A stretch of DNA of 64,000 nucleotides from Natrinema sp. SYSU A 869 (GCF_019879105.1 NZ_CP082249.1:3720001-3784000); one strand, 5' to 3'. Counted from the stretch's first letter, positions 25,828 to 35,552 are shown. Numbers and translations: made by a program. Notes: generated by a model from the sequence alone, not told the origin.

Positions 25828-26176
25828 CTGACGCGTCACAATCGGCAAACGTGTAGGGCCGAAGCCATCCCGATATCACCGGTTCTGCTGGCAGTGAGGA
25901 AGGGGTCGAACGACGCATCACGCCCCCGCGCGAGGGGGAATCGCGGGGGCGTAGGGGGCAGCAGGCGTCGTGACCCTGGGATGATCGGATGCGGGGAAGC
26001 TCGGGGGACCACCAAGGCGTGCGGGGCTGGCCTCTCTCGTCCCCCGTGCGTACCGTACCCGGCCGTCGTATTAGTACTGCGAGCGCGTTTTCTGGGTCGG
26101 AAAATACGACAGTCGTCGCCGACTAGCAGTCGCCGCGTTCCACAGGGTTCTTCGAGATCGTCGCCATAGCGTCGCT
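25828..26176. other. Intergenic region holding the structured element
   Basis: Outside the folded part (25901-26046) I see no gene. The right end, 26047-26176, leads into the universal stress protein gene without a strong TATA box. Confidence 0.5.
25901..26046 (+). ncRNA. Candidate structured RNA, strand uncertain
   Basis: The stretch lies in a 349-base gap with no gene. GGGTC at 25903-25907 and ACGACGC at 25910-25916 pair with GCGTCGT at 25965-25971 and GACCC at 25972-25976. Inside, ACGCCCCCGCG at 25920-25930 pairs perfectly with CGCGGGGGCGT at 25942-25952. A second domain is closed by CGGGGGAC at 26002-26009 and GTCCCCCG at 26039-26046. Three long exact helices in 150 bases are unlikely by chance even at this GC level. 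It matches no RNA family I can name; I do not see the RNase P or SRP conserved boxes. It could also be a terminator-like or repeat structure. Confidence 0.4.
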
Positions 26177-26560
26177 ATGCACTACCTCGTGGGAACCGAC
26201 TCCATCCACACGACAGCGGCGATCTGTGACTATCTCGGCGATCGGGTGACCCCCGGCGACACCGTGACCACTGTCGCCGTCGCGCCGCCTGACGACCCGA
26301 CGGCGCGTCGAGACGCCGACGAAGCGCTGAACGTCGCTCCCGTCCGACTCGCGGCCGCGGGTGACGTCGAGACGGAGCGTCGATCGGGGTCCCCGGCAAC
26401 GGTGCTCCTTGAGACGGCGGGGGAGTTCGATGTCGACGAGATCGTTATCGGTGTACACAGTGGTGATCCCGATGCGACGCGGGAACTCGGCTCGAGCGCG
26501 CAGCAGGTCCTCACTGACGCGAGCCGGCCGGTCGTCGTCGTTCCGATTCCGGACTTGTAG
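26177..26560 (+). CDS. Universal stress protein (UspA family)
   Basis: A 127-residue alpha/beta protein. It opens MHYLVGTDSIHTTAAI and ends LGSSAQQVLTDASRPVVVVPIPDL, the C-terminal strand and the GS(S/T) turn of the Usp fold. The full nucleotide-binding motif GxxGx9GS is only partly kept (EIVIGVHSGDPDATRELGSS), so ATP binding is uncertain. It stands alone on its strand. Confidence 0.8.
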   Translation: MHYLVGTDSIHTTAAICDYLGDRVTPGDTVTTVAVAPPDDPTARRDADEALNVAPVRLAAAGDVETERRSGSPATVLLETAGEFDVDEIVIGVHSGDPDATRELGSSAQQVLTDASRPVVVVPIPDL

Positions 26561-26587
26561 GAGTCGAACGTCGACTCCGGAGCCGAC

Positions 26588-28612
26588 TCACAGCTCTCCG
26601 TTGTATGCGTCTTCGATGTACTCATCGCCGTACCTAACCCGAACCTTCAGTGGCGGGTCGGATCGTTCGAGTTCGTCGACGACCGTTACGGTATCGTCCA
26701 CGGCGAACGTCCCGTCCAGTCGTTCGTCAAGCGGGACATCGGTTTCCTCGTCGTCAACGTGGACTTCCGCGACGAGTTCGGACGCGGGAAGCGACGGGCC
26801 GCCGTTATGGACGAGCGTTACCGTTCCGTTCTCGACCGTGAGATCGAACGTGACCGACGGTCGTGCGACGCCGCTGCCAACGTGGTGGCCGTCCTCGCCC
26901 CAGACGACTTCGATGGTCGTTCCGACGGCCACTCCCTCGAGTTCGACCGTGTCACCGTCGGAGACCGTCTCATCCGCATCGCGCCACTGCGCGGCCGCCG
27001 GATCACCGTCGCGCAGGACCGTATACTCCGCGGCCGGTCTGGTCCGGTCGTCCGCGAGGGTGAGTTCGATGGTCGCCGTCTTCGTTTCGTACTCGTAGTC
27101 GACCGCGACGTCTCCCGGCGGTCGGATCCGTTCGTTGGCGAGCGATCCCTGAAGCGTGTCGCTGTCCCAGCCCACGATAACGAACGTCCCGGGGTCGACG
27201 TGCTCTACGGTCGCCTCGTCTCCGGCCGAGAGTTCGGAGCCGGTCCACGGCGTGGTCGTCCGGAGCGGTTCCGCGTCCGGGTCGGCCACGCGGTCACTGT
27301 CGCGAAGCGCGAGCGTGACGTGATCGCCGTCGAGCGGGAACTCATCCTCGTAGCGGACCGACACCGCCTTGGCGTCCGGATCGTAGTCGAACGTGAACTC
27401 GAAGTGGCTGTACAGTTTCGTCTCGGCAGTGCCGCCGTGTTCGGTCTCGTGACGGAGGGTGATCGGCATGTTCGGTTCGGCGTCCTCGGTCGCCACCTGT
27501 ATCGTATCGCCGCCTTCGATCTCCGCCTGCCCATCGGCCCAGATCGCCTCGTCGTAGGGTTCACCGTCGAGTTCGAGCGTGAGTTCATCGACCGGCGTCG
27601 GATCGCCCTCCAGGACGTCGATCTCGACGTACTTCGCGTCGCTATCCAATTCGCCGGGGCTGAGCCCGCTCGGACTCTCGTGTGCCCCAGCGCGTCGCTC
27701 GGCTTCGAGGTCGCGAGGGACCGTGGCCGTCAGGAGGGAGCCGTTGACCTCGGTGGAGCCGTCGACGTCCCGATTCCCCATGACGGTCTCCTCGAACTGA
27801 TCGACCAGCGCGTCCGTGACGAGCGACTCGTCGACGAGCGAGAGACCGTGATGGATCTCGAGCGTGTCCGGCCCGGCTACTGTCGCCGCCAGGATCATGT
27901 ACTCGCCGTCTTCGGACTCGAGCTCGTCGTAGGTCCGCGACCACTCGTCGGCCGTTATCACGGACCGTACGTCGGCGTCCGGAAAGGCTGCGAGCGCGTC
28001 ATCGAAGCGGGGAGCTGCTTCCCGAACCGCGTCCCCGTCGCCGTCGTGTGCCTCGAGCGCGGCATCGATCGTCGATTCCGAGTCAGCGAGGAAGACGATG
28101 TTGTCGGTGATCGCGACCACGGCCTCGGCCGCGAGCGGCGCGAACTCGTAGTCGGTCCCGGTATCGTGTTCGCGCGTGGCGAGTGCGCTCTCGAGGGCAA
28201 CGTCGAGGTCTCGTTCCGGGTCGAAGTCACCGCCTTCGGGTTCGAAAACCGAAAGAAACGGTGACTCGGGTTCGTAGCCCATGACGGTGACGTGTTTCGA
28301 AACAACCACGGCGTCGTCGGCGAACAGGTCCGCGATCCTCGTTTTATGGGTGATGTCGAATCCGCCCACGAGGTCCCGGATGCCGGCGTCCCGGAAACGC
28401 GACTCGTTTACTGCCGCGAGCGATGTGCGCTCTCCGACGGTGTCGCCGGGCACGGCAGCGAGCAGGTCGGCGAACGAGCCATCGAAGTCGGGACTGTTCA
28501 TATCGACGGACGATTCGTCGGTATCGTCTCCAAACGAGAGACAGCCGGCGGTTGTGACGACGAACGCCGAACCAATGCCGTTGAGGAGGGTTCTGCGGGG
28601 ACGATCTCGCAT
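26588..28612 (-). CDS. Large exported lipoprotein of unknown function
   Basis: A 674-residue acidic protein. It begins with a Tat-like signal MRDRPRRTLLNGIGSAFVV and a lipobox TTAGC with Cys near residue 24, so it should be lipid-anchored on the outer face of the membrane. Residues 40-310 form a soluble domain without motifs I know; 320-674 are rich in beta strands and look like several Ig-like domains, each with a recurring pattern of a GD turn and a following T-I/V-x-V strand (for example EIEGGDTIQVATED, VSDGDTVELEGVAVGTTIEV). Adhesion or surface sensing is a guess. Gene is monocistronic. Confidence 0.75.
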   Translation of the reverse strand: MRDRPRRTLLNGIGSAFVVTTAGCLSFGDDTDESSVDMNSPDFDGSFADLLAAVPGDTVGERTSLAAVNESRFRDAGIRDLVGGFDITHKTRIADLFADDAVVVSKHVTVMGYEPESPFLSVFEPEGGDFDPERDLDVALESALATREHDTGTDYEFAPLAAEAVVAITDNIVFLADSESTIDAALEAHDGDGDAVREAAPRFDDALAAFPDADVRSVITADEWSRTYDELESEDGEYMILAATVAGPDTLEIHHGLSLVDESLVTDALVDQFEETVMGNRDVDGSTEVNGSLLTATVPRDLEAERRAGAHESPSGLSPGELDSDAKYVEIDVLEGDPTPVDELTLELDGEPYDEAIWADGQAEIEGGDTIQVATEDAEPNMPITLRHETEHGGTAETKLYSHFEFTFDYDPDAKAVSVRYEDEFPLDGDHVTLALRDSDRVADPDAEPLRTTTPWTGSELSAGDEATVEHVDPGTFVIVGWDSDTLQGSLANERIRPPGDVAVDYEYETKTATIELTLADDRTRPAAEYTVLRDGDPAAAQWRDADETVSDGDTVELEGVAVGTTIEVVWGEDGHHVGSGVARPSVTFDLTVENGTVTLVHNGGPSLPASELVAEVHVDDEETDVPLDERLDGTFAVDDTVTVVDELERSDPPLKVRVRYGDEYIEDAYNGEL

Positions 28613-28882
28613 GTGAATAGGTTTTAACAGGGTGGCACAAGTACGTTATTATAACTCCTTGTATTAGTAACTAGTATTTGCTCCTTCGCCCCGTTCGCTG
28701 TCGATCGGTTTCCACATGATTCCGGACGGAACTCGCGGTGTGGGGACGCTCCAGTGTCCTCTCAGTCTCGCTTCGCGAGCGGTCAGGTCGCTCACGGACT
28801 CCAATCGGACGTCAGCCACTCGTACCCATTTCGGGGGTAACGAGCTGCTACTTAATTCACGTGTGCACGAACAACATAGTTG

Positions 28883-30064
28883 ATGAGTGACTCGATACCG
28901 TTGTTCGAAATCCCATGGGACCAGCGGGACGTGGCCAACGCCGTCGACTCGATCACACGGGGCAGTTACTGGGCGAACGGTCCCTACGTCGAGGCGTTCG
29001 AAGACGGCCTCGAGGAGTACTTAGGCGTCAACCACGCGGTGACGGTCAACTCGGGAACGACGGCGGTGGTTGCAGCGCTGACGGCCTACGGCGTCGGCGA
29101 GGGGGACGAGGTGATCGTCCCGTCCTTTACGTTCATCGCGACAGCCAACGCCGTTCGGCTCGTCGGCGCGACGCCGGTGTTCGCCGATATTCAGCGCGAG
29201 GCATACGGGCTCGATCCGGCGGCCGTCGCCGATGCCATCTCCACGGAGACGGCGGCAATCCTCCCGGTCCATCCCTACGGTGCGCCCTGCGAAATCGATG
29301 CACTCGCGGACCTTGCCACTGACGCGGGGATTCCGCTGATCGAGGACGCGGCCGAAGCGTTCGGAGCCGAGTATCGAGGCCAAACGGTGGGAACGATCGG
29401 CGACGCCGCCGCGTTGAGTTTCTGTCAGAACAAGATTCTCCCGACGGGCGAGGGCGGTGCCGTCGTGACGGACGACGACGATATCGCCCGGCGGGTCGAA
29501 CGGTACCGATCGCACGGGCGCGCGTCCAACGAGTACTTCAATTCGGCAGATAGCGGTGAGTACGTTGGTCTCGGGACGAACATCCGAATGTCCGATCTCG
29601 TCGCCAGTATCGGCTGTTCCCAACTCGAGAAGGTCGATGACCTCATCGCGGGTCGGCGATACGCGGCCGAGCAGCTGTCGACTGCGCTGGCCGATGTTCG
29701 CGGCGTCGAACCGCATACGGCTGCTGGCCGCGGCCGCCACGTATATCAACTGTACACCGTCACCCTCGAACCGGACGTCGACCGAGCGGCCGTTATCGAT
29801 GCGCTGGCCGAGCGAGATATCGCGTCGAAGATCTATTGGGAGCCCGGCGTCCATCGCACGCGAGCGTACCGCGACCGGGATGGTCCCCAGCCGGACCCGC
29901 TTCCCGTCACTGAAGACGTGACCGGTCGCGTGCTTTCGTTGCCGATGCATCCCGAACTGCGGCCCCACGAGATCGAGCGCATTGCAGCCGGCGTCAGAGC
30001 CGGGATCGAACGCGGTCGATCGACCGTCTCGCGGATCGGGCCTCGAGGGATGCCATCCAACTGA
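28883..30064 (+). CDS. PLP-dependent sugar aminotransferase (DegT/DnrJ/EryC1/StrS family)
   Basis: A 393-residue enzyme. The PLP Lys is in SFCQNKILPTGEGGAVVT near residue 183. GSYWANGPYVEAFE, VTVNSGTTAVVAAL, IVPSFTFIATANAV and IEDAAEAFGAEY are the usual family motifs. It transfers an amino group to a keto-sugar nucleotide for surface glycan or antibiotic-like sugars. The next gene on the strand, 200 bases on, is a sugar-nucleotide epimerase fusion. A TACTTAATTC element about 30 bases upstream may be the promoter. The ATG at 28883 is preferred over the TTG directly before it. Confidence 0.92.
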   Translation: MSDSIPLFEIPWDQRDVANAVDSITRGSYWANGPYVEAFEDGLEEYLGVNHAVTVNSGTTAVVAALTAYGVGEGDEVIVPSFTFIATANAVRLVGATPVFADIQREAYGLDPAAVADAISTETAAILPVHPYGAPCEIDALADLATDAGIPLIEDAAEAFGAEYRGQTVGTIGDAAALSFCQNKILPTGEGGAVVTDDDDIARRVERYRSHGRASNEYFNSADSGEYVGLGTNIRMSDLVASIGCSQLEKVDDLIAGRRYAAEQLSTALADVRGVEPHTAAGRGRHVYQLYTVTLEPDVDRAAVIDALAERDIASKIYWEPGVHRTRAYRDRDGPQPDPLPVTEDVTGRVLSLPMHPELRPHEIERIAAGVRAGIERGRSTVSRIGPRGMPSN

Positions 30065-30270
30065 GCGACGGGACGTACGCATGGCCGTCGGTCCGGTCGC
30101 TCCGTATCGACTGTCACTTCTTTTCAGATTAACCGAACTGCCCGCTTCAGACCCTCTCTCGCCGTCCAAATCGACTCATAACAAAGGGGGACCGTCCGGT
30201 TGCAGTGACCACGCCGCGTCGGCGTCAGTACGGGGCCGACCCCTGCGGCAGTCGAAGTCGATACGTACCC

Positions 30271-31716
30271 ATGAGATGGCCAGTCACAGCAGACGACGGG
30301 ACGTCGATTCGCGAGGCAATGGCCCGGATCGATCGCGCCGGCTCCGGCGGGATCGTCCGCATCGACGGCAAGAATCGGGTTGTCGGTACCGCGACGGCCG
30401 AACGGCTGCGACGACAACTGCGGGCGGGCATCGCAGTTGACGCGCCGCTGTCGGCCGTCATCGACGAGGAACCGTCCACCCGCGAGGTGGACGAGACGGA
30501 CCGATCGAGCGACGCTCTCGAGACCGAGACGGATCGAATCGATCCCGTGGTCACACCGGTCGTCGATGTGGACGGGATTCCTGCCGATGGATCGACGGTA
30601 GCCGACGGGGTTGAACGGATCTGCGAGACGGACCGCGAGTCGACTGCCGTCGAGACAGTCCTCGTCGTTGGCGGCGCGGGGTATCTGGGATCAGTCCTCT
30701 GTCGACGACTCCTCGAGGACGGATTTACCGTCCGCGTGCTCGATCCGGTGTTGTACGGCGAGGGCGGAGTTGCAGCCCTGCTCGATCGGGATCGGTTTTC
30801 GCTCGTCCGCGGTGACGCTCGGTCTGTGGCGACCGTCGTCGACGCGATCGAAGGCGTCGATGCCGTCGTTCATCTCGGCGGCATTGTCGGCGATCCGGCC
30901 TCCGAACTCGATCCGCGGAAGACCCTCGAGTACAACTATCACTCGACACAGCTGCTGGCGTCGATCTGCAAGTATTACCAGCTTAATCGGTTCCTGTTCG
31001 CCTCGACCTGCAGCGTCTACGGACGGGCGGCGACCGAGAGCGGGCGCTGTGACGAGACGTCGCCACTCAACCCGGTCTCGCTGTACGCCCGGATGAAGAT
31101 TCAGTCCGAACAAGCGCTTCGCGATCTCGCGGATGGAAACTTCTCGCCGACGATCCTCCGGATGGCGACGATTTACGGCCGGTCGCCCCGAATGCGATTC
31201 GATCTCGTCGGTAACGTTCTGCCCGCGAAGGCGTACAACGAGGGCGTCATTCCGGTGTTCGGGGGCGACCAGTACCGGCCGAACGTCCACGTCGCCGACG
31301 TCGCACGTGCGTACGTCGAATGTTTGACTGCCCCCATCGATGACGTGGGTGACACCGTCCTCAACGTCGGTTCCGACCGGCAAAACTACCGGATCGACGA
31401 ACTCGCGACGATCGTCTCCGACTGCGTCCCCGAGTCCGCCATCGAGTACCACGACGACCGGACGGACGACCGAAGTTATCGGGTGTCTTTCGACAGAATC
31501 GGCGACGTGCTCGGATTCGAGCCCGAACTGACCGTTCGCGACCACTGTCGGGAGCTCACGGCCGCGTTCGAGGCCGGCGAGTTCGACGACTACACCGCCG
31601 ATCGGTACAACAACCGCGCGACCCTCGAGGGGCTCAACGAGTTCGAGGACGCGGCAGCGGTGCCCGACCACCACGAGCCCCCGCCGCGCGAGACGCCTCC
31701 CTCGAAGCGCACGTGA
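30271..31716 (+). CDS. CBS-like domain fused to NAD-dependent sugar epimerase
   Basis: A 481-residue protein. The first 110 residues read SIREAMARIDRAGSGGIVRIDGKNRVVGTATAERLRRQL, the pattern of a CBS pair of the kind found at the N-terminus of nucleotidyltransferases. From about residue 130 comes an extended SDR epimerase with GGAGYLGS, ASTCSVYG and YARMK near 271. This joins a putative ligand-sensing module to a sugar-modifying enzyme. The in-frame GTG at 30205 gives 22 more residues without known motif, so I take the ATG at 30271. Substrate unknown. Confidence 0.82.
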   Translation: MRWPVTADDGTSIREAMARIDRAGSGGIVRIDGKNRVVGTATAERLRRQLRAGIAVDAPLSAVIDEEPSTREVDETDRSSDALETETDRIDPVVTPVVDVDGIPADGSTVADGVERICETDRESTAVETVLVVGGAGYLGSVLCRRLLEDGFTVRVLDPVLYGEGGVAALLDRDRFSLVRGDARSVATVVDAIEGVDAVVHLGGIVGDPASELDPRKTLEYNYHSTQLLASICKYYQLNRFLFASTCSVYGRAATESGRCDETSPLNPVSLYARMKIQSEQALRDLADGNFSPTILRMATIYGRSPRMRFDLVGNVLPAKAYNEGVIPVFGGDQYRPNVHVADVARAYVECLTAPIDDVGDTVLNVGSDRQNYRIDELATIVSDCVPESAIEYHDDRTDDRSYRVSFDRIGDVLGFEPELTVRDHCRELTAAFEAGEFDDYTADRYNNRATLEGLNEFEDAAAVPDHHEPPPRETPPSKRT

Positions 31717-31752
31717 TCGGGCGACCGGTATCGAACCGACGCTGCCACGGCT

Positions 31753-32541
31753 TTAGAACGGGAACAACGTGTCGGCCTCGAGATCGCGCTCGATGAGTTC
31801 GATTTCGTGGCCGTCCTGGTCTTTAGTGAAGGCGTACATATTGTCGCAGCTCTCGGGATCACGGTAGTCGGCGGCTTCTCGTTCCATGAGCTGGTCCCAG
31901 TCATCCTCGAGGTCGTCGATGCGGATACAGAGGTGGCCCCAAGCGTCGCCCATCTCGTACGTGCGGCCGTCGTAGTTGTAGGTGAGTTCGACGGACATCG
32001 CTTCGTCGGCGGCGTCTGCGGGTTCGACGAAGTAGTTCGCGAAGGAGTCGGCCTCCCAGCGGCCGACCTCGTCGTACTCGAATTTACGGGTCCAGAAGCC
32101 CAGCGCCTCGTCGGCGTCCTCGACACGGATCATCGTGTGGTCGAGCGACCAGAGCGCACCGGTCTCGCGCTGGACGATCTCGATCTCGTGGCCGTCGGGA
32201 TCCTTCACGAAGGCGTAATTCCCGCCACAGGACTCGGGGTCGCGGTAGTCCTCGACGCCCTCGTCCATGAGCTGCTGGTAGCAGTCCTCGAGTTCGCCCT
32301 CGGGGACGCGGACTGCAATGTGGCCCCACGAATCGCCTACTTCGGGCTCCTCGCCCTCGTTGTGGGTAATCTCGAGCATCGCTCCGTCCTCGTGCATCTC
32401 CTCGGGCCCGAGATAGACGATGGTGAAGCCGTCGCCCTCGTAGCGATCTTTCTCCTCGTACTCGAGGTGCGTCTGGTACCAGTCGAGCGATTCCTCGAGG
32501 TCAGCGACGCGGATCATCGTGTGATCGAGCGTTCCGTCCAT
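31753..32541 (-). CDS. Two-domain VOC (glyoxalase I-like) protein
   Basis: A 262-residue protein that is an internal duplication. Residues 1-130 (LDHTMIRVADLEESLDWYQ ... AFVKDPDGHEIEIVQRE) and 133-257 (LDHTMIRVEDADEALGFWT ... AFTKDQDGHEIELIERD) each form a vicinal-oxygen-chelate domain, with His in the first strand and Glu at the end of each unit as likely metal ligands. Lactoylglutathione lyases have the same two-unit plan, so methylglyoxal detoxification is a fair guess. The ATG at 32541 is chosen as the family starts at the first strand. Confidence 0.85.
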   Translation of the reverse strand: MDGTLDHTMIRVADLEESLDWYQTHLEYEEKDRYEGDGFTIVYLGPEEMHEDGAMLEITHNEGEEPEVGDSWGHIAVRVPEGELEDCYQQLMDEGVEDYRDPESCGGNYAFVKDPDGHEIEIVQRETGALWSLDHTMIRVEDADEALGFWTRKFEYDEVGRWEADSFANYFVEPADAADEAMSVELTYNYDGRTYEMGDAWGHLCIRIDDLEDDWDQLMEREAADYRDPESCDNMYAFTKDQDGHEIELIERDLEADTLFPF

Positions 32542-32589
32542 ACGCGAACGGACACCTGCATGCTCCAAAAAATTGGCGAAGGCGGCGGT

Positions 32590-34287
32590 CTACTCGGACC
32601 TGTCCGGCGAATCCGCGTCGAGTTCGGCCTCGGGGCCGGGGGTCTCGGTGGCCGGGGTCGTCGCGACCGGCTCGAGCCCCTTTCGGTCGGCGTCGAGTTT
32701 CGAGAGGCCGACGACGAGACCGACGAGAGCGAGGACGCCCAGCGGCAGGAAGACGATCGGCGGGATGCCGAGATAGCCGTTGAGCAGATAGCAGCCGACG
32801 ACCACGAGGAAGACGGTCAGTGCGTAGGGCAGTTGCGTGCGCACGTGGTCGATCAGATCTGCACCCGAAAACGTCGCGGAGAGCACCGTGGTATCGGAGA
32901 TCGGCGAAGCGTGGTCGCCGAAGATCGCCCCGGAGAAGACGGCACCGACGGCGACCGGCACGAGTTCGAATCCGGTCCCGAACTCGTAGGCGACCTGAAT
33001 GGCGATGGGGGTCACGAGCCCCATCGTTGCCCACGACGATCCCATGGTGAACGCGACGAACGCGGCGACGAACAGGATGAGAACAGGGAGCAACTCCGTC
33101 GTGAGGTACGGCTCAGCCACGTTGGCGACGTATTGGCCGGTGCCGAGCGTCTCCGCGACGCTGCTGATCGTCCACGCGAGCACGAGGATCGTCACCGCCG
33201 TCAGCATGATGCCGAAGCCGTCGATGACGGTATCGACGCCGTCGCCGATATCGAACAGGCCATAGGCGAGTCCGATCGCAATCGCGGTCGCGACCATGGC
33301 GAACGAGCCCCAGATCAGCGCCGTCGCGAAGTCGCCCGCGCCGACGATGTCGATCAGTACCTGCGTGAACCCTACCTCGTCCACGGCGGCACCGAACGCT
33401 GTCGGCGCTCCCGACTCGGCCTGGCTCGAGAGCCAGGACTGATAGCCCGTCCAGAACGCGCCCGCGAGCGTCACCCCGATCAGGACGACGACGGGCGCGA
33501 AGAACGTCCGAAGCATCGGTCGTTTGTCGATCGGTTCGCCCAGGTCCTCCTCGACCTTCTGGAGCGGCTGTGCACCCTCGCGGTTGACCGCCCCCGTCGT
33601 CCGCGCGCGATGTTCGGCGTCGAGCATCTCGCCGTAGTCCCGGCCGGTGTAGACGACGATGCCGACCATGACGATCGCCAGCAGCGCGTAAGTGTTGTAC
33701 GGAATCGATCTCACGAACGTCGCGAACGCTGTCGGTGCCTCGCCCGCGACGCCCATATCGTCGTAGGCGGTACTGATCAGTGACAGCTGAAACGCGACCC
33801 AACTCGAGATGCCCAGCGTTGCGACGGGTGCCGCCGTCGAGTCGACGATGTAGGCGAGTTTCTCGCGGGAGATGCGCAGCTCATCGGAGAGCTCACGCAT
33901 CGTGCTCCCGACGATGGCCGTGTTGGCGTAGTCGTCGAAGAACATGACGAGTCCCAGTCCCCACGTGGTCAGCCCGACGGTCCGCTGGCTCTCGAGGTGA
34001 TCCGTTGCCCAGCGGCGGACGGCGATCGCGCCGCCGAGCCGCCAGATGAGCGCGACGCCCGACCCCAACAACAACGTGAAGACGAGGATTTGGACGTGAA
34101 ACCCCTCGTCGACGATGATCGCGCTAACGATCCAGTCGAATGTCTGTGCGATGCCGAGACTCTCGGTGTAGACGACCGCGCCTGACCAGATGCCAAGAAA
34201 CAGTGCCAGCATCGGCCGGCGGGTCACGATCGCGAGGACGATCGCGAGCAGCGGCGGCAACACCGAGAGCGCCCCGTACGTAGCCAT
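32590..34287 (-). CDS. NhaC-type Na+/H+ antiporter family protein
   Basis: A 565-residue membrane protein with about 12-14 helices. LVMFFDDYANTAIVGSTMRELSDELRISREKLAYIVDSTAAPVATL and FVAFTMGSSWATMGLVTPIAIQ are diagnostic of the NhaC/YvsH-like group of Na+/H+ exchangers; GDHASPISDTTVLSATFSG is the second repeat signature. The last 30 residues form a soluble acidic tail. It stands alone, next to nothing functionally related. It should help keep internal sodium low, alongside the Mnh complex. Confidence 0.85.
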   Translation of the reverse strand: MATYGALSVLPPLLAIVLAIVTRRPMLALFLGIWSGAVVYTESLGIAQTFDWIVSAIIVDEGFHVQILVFTLLLGSGVALIWRLGGAIAVRRWATDHLESQRTVGLTTWGLGLVMFFDDYANTAIVGSTMRELSDELRISREKLAYIVDSTAAPVATLGISSWVAFQLSLISTAYDDMGVAGEAPTAFATFVRSIPYNTYALLAIVMVGIVVYTGRDYGEMLDAEHRARTTGAVNREGAQPLQKVEEDLGEPIDKRPMLRTFFAPVVVLIGVTLAGAFWTGYQSWLSSQAESGAPTAFGAAVDEVGFTQVLIDIVGAGDFATALIWGSFAMVATAIAIGLAYGLFDIGDGVDTVIDGFGIMLTAVTILVLAWTISSVAETLGTGQYVANVAEPYLTTELLPVLILFVAAFVAFTMGSSWATMGLVTPIAIQVAYEFGTGFELVPVAVGAVFSGAIFGDHASPISDTTVLSATFSGADLIDHVRTQLPYALTVFLVVVGCYLLNGYLGIPPIVFLPLGVLALVGLVVGLSKLDADRKGLEPVATTPATETPGPEAELDADSPDRSE

Positions 34288-34439
34288 AACTATCTAGTCT
34301 TCGGGCCGCCGGATATTATTGATCGTTCCGATCCGGGTAGTGTCGATCCAATGATTATTCTGCATCGAATACCGACGGCACGGCTGATCGAGTTGTCGGC
34401 CAAGAGGCCTCGAGAGCGGGGCGACGAACCCGACCGGTA

Positions 34440-35552
34440 CTACCGCCGCAGAATCAGCTTCAACACGTCCTCGTCCTCGAGGACGTGGTCCTTTCCGACT
34501 TGCTGTTGATCGTGGGCCGCACTAGGGCCGGTTACACGGGCGAAGCGGAACCGCTCTTCCATCTCGCCGCCGAGTTTCTCGATGGCCTCGCCGACGGTGG
34601 TCCCCTTCGGAATGACGAGGGGTTCCTCCCAGTCGATGCCGCGGCCGGGTTTCTCCATGTAGACCCGGATCAGCCCGAGTCGCTCCCAGATGCGGTCTTT
34701 GAACACGTCGAGGCCCTTCTCCTCCTCGGCGCTGATGAAGGTGACCTCCTCGGGGTCTAAGTCGCGCTGGCGCAACTGCTCGTCGACCGTCTCCTTGTAG
34801 TCGGGATCGATCAGGTCGACCTTGTTAACGCAGGTGATCGAGGGGATGTACTCCCGGTTGTCCATCAGGCCGTCGACCAGCCGATCGATGGAGACGTTCT
34901 CCTGGAGGTTGACGACGGCGTTGACGTAGCCGTGCTCGCGGATGACCTGCTTGATCGTCTCCTCGTCTAAGTCCTGGTCGGTGCTCGAGGTGATCTTGAT
35001 GCCGTCTTTGATTTTCGGGCGGACCGTGACCTTCGGGGGCTCCTGATCGACGCGGATGTTGATGTCGTATAGTTCTTCCTGGAGCCGGTCGTACTGCTCG
35101 AGTTCGAACACCGACAGCATGTAGATGATCAGGTCGGCGTTGCGGACGACCGCCAGCACCTGCTGGCCGCCGCCTTTGCCCGCCGCCGCGCCCTCGATGA
35201 GTCCGGGGACGTCCAGCATCTGGATGTTCGCGCCACGGTGGTTGAGCATCCCCGGGTTGACGTCCAGCGTCGTGAACTCATAGGAGCCCGTCTCGCTCTC
35301 GGCGTTGGTCAGCGAATTCAGCAGCGACGACTTGCCGACGCTCGGAAACCCGACTAAGGCGACGGTCGCGTCGCCGTGTTTCTCGACGGAATAGCCGCCA
35401 CCGCCGCCCGACCCGGACTGCTGGGTCTCGAGTTTCTCCTTTTTCTCCGCGAGCTTGGACTTCAGCCGGCCGATATGGGCCTCAGTCGACTTGTTGTAGG
35501 GCGTATTGGCTATTTCGTCTTCGATTTCCTCGATTTCATCCTCGAGCCCCAT
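34440..35552 (-). CDS. DRG/Obg-family GTPase
   Basis: A 370-residue translational GTPase. An N-terminal coiled coil (EDEIANTPYNKSTEAHIGRLKSKLAEKKEKLE) is followed by G1 GFPSVGKSSLL, the G2/G3 region FTTLDVNPG with DVPGLIEGA, G4 NKVD and G5 SAEEEKGLD. The C-terminus is a TGS domain (YMEKPGRGIDWEEPLVIPKGTTVGEAIEKL). This is the archaeal orthologue of eukaryotic DRG1/DRG2, thought to work with the ribosome. It lies alone; the window gives no partner. Confidence 0.95.
   Translation of the reverse strand: MGLEDEIEEIEDEIANTPYNKSTEAHIGRLKSKLAEKKEKLETQQSGSGGGGGYSVEKHGDATVALVGFPSVGKSSLLNSLTNAESETGSYEFTTLDVNPGMLNHRGANIQMLDVPGLIEGAAAGKGGGQQVLAVVRNADLIIYMLSVFELEQYDRLQEELYDINIRVDQEPPKVTVRPKIKDGIKITSSTDQDLDEETIKQVIREHGYVNAVVNLQENVSIDRLVDGLMDNREYIPSITCVNKVDLIDPDYKETVDEQLRQRDLDPEEVTFISAEEEKGLDVFKDRIWERLGLIRVYMEKPGRGIDWEEPLVIPKGTTVGEAIEKLGGEMEERFRFARVTGPSAAHDQQQVGKDHVLEDEDVLKLILRR

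Noticed and set aside
25901-26080. RNase P RNA in the folded intergenic region
   Set aside because: GAGGAA and ACCCGGC near the two ends recall RNase P boxes, but the spacing is only about 180 bases, the ACAGAA box is missing, and the whole gap is 349 bases, shorter than haloarchaeal RNase P RNA.
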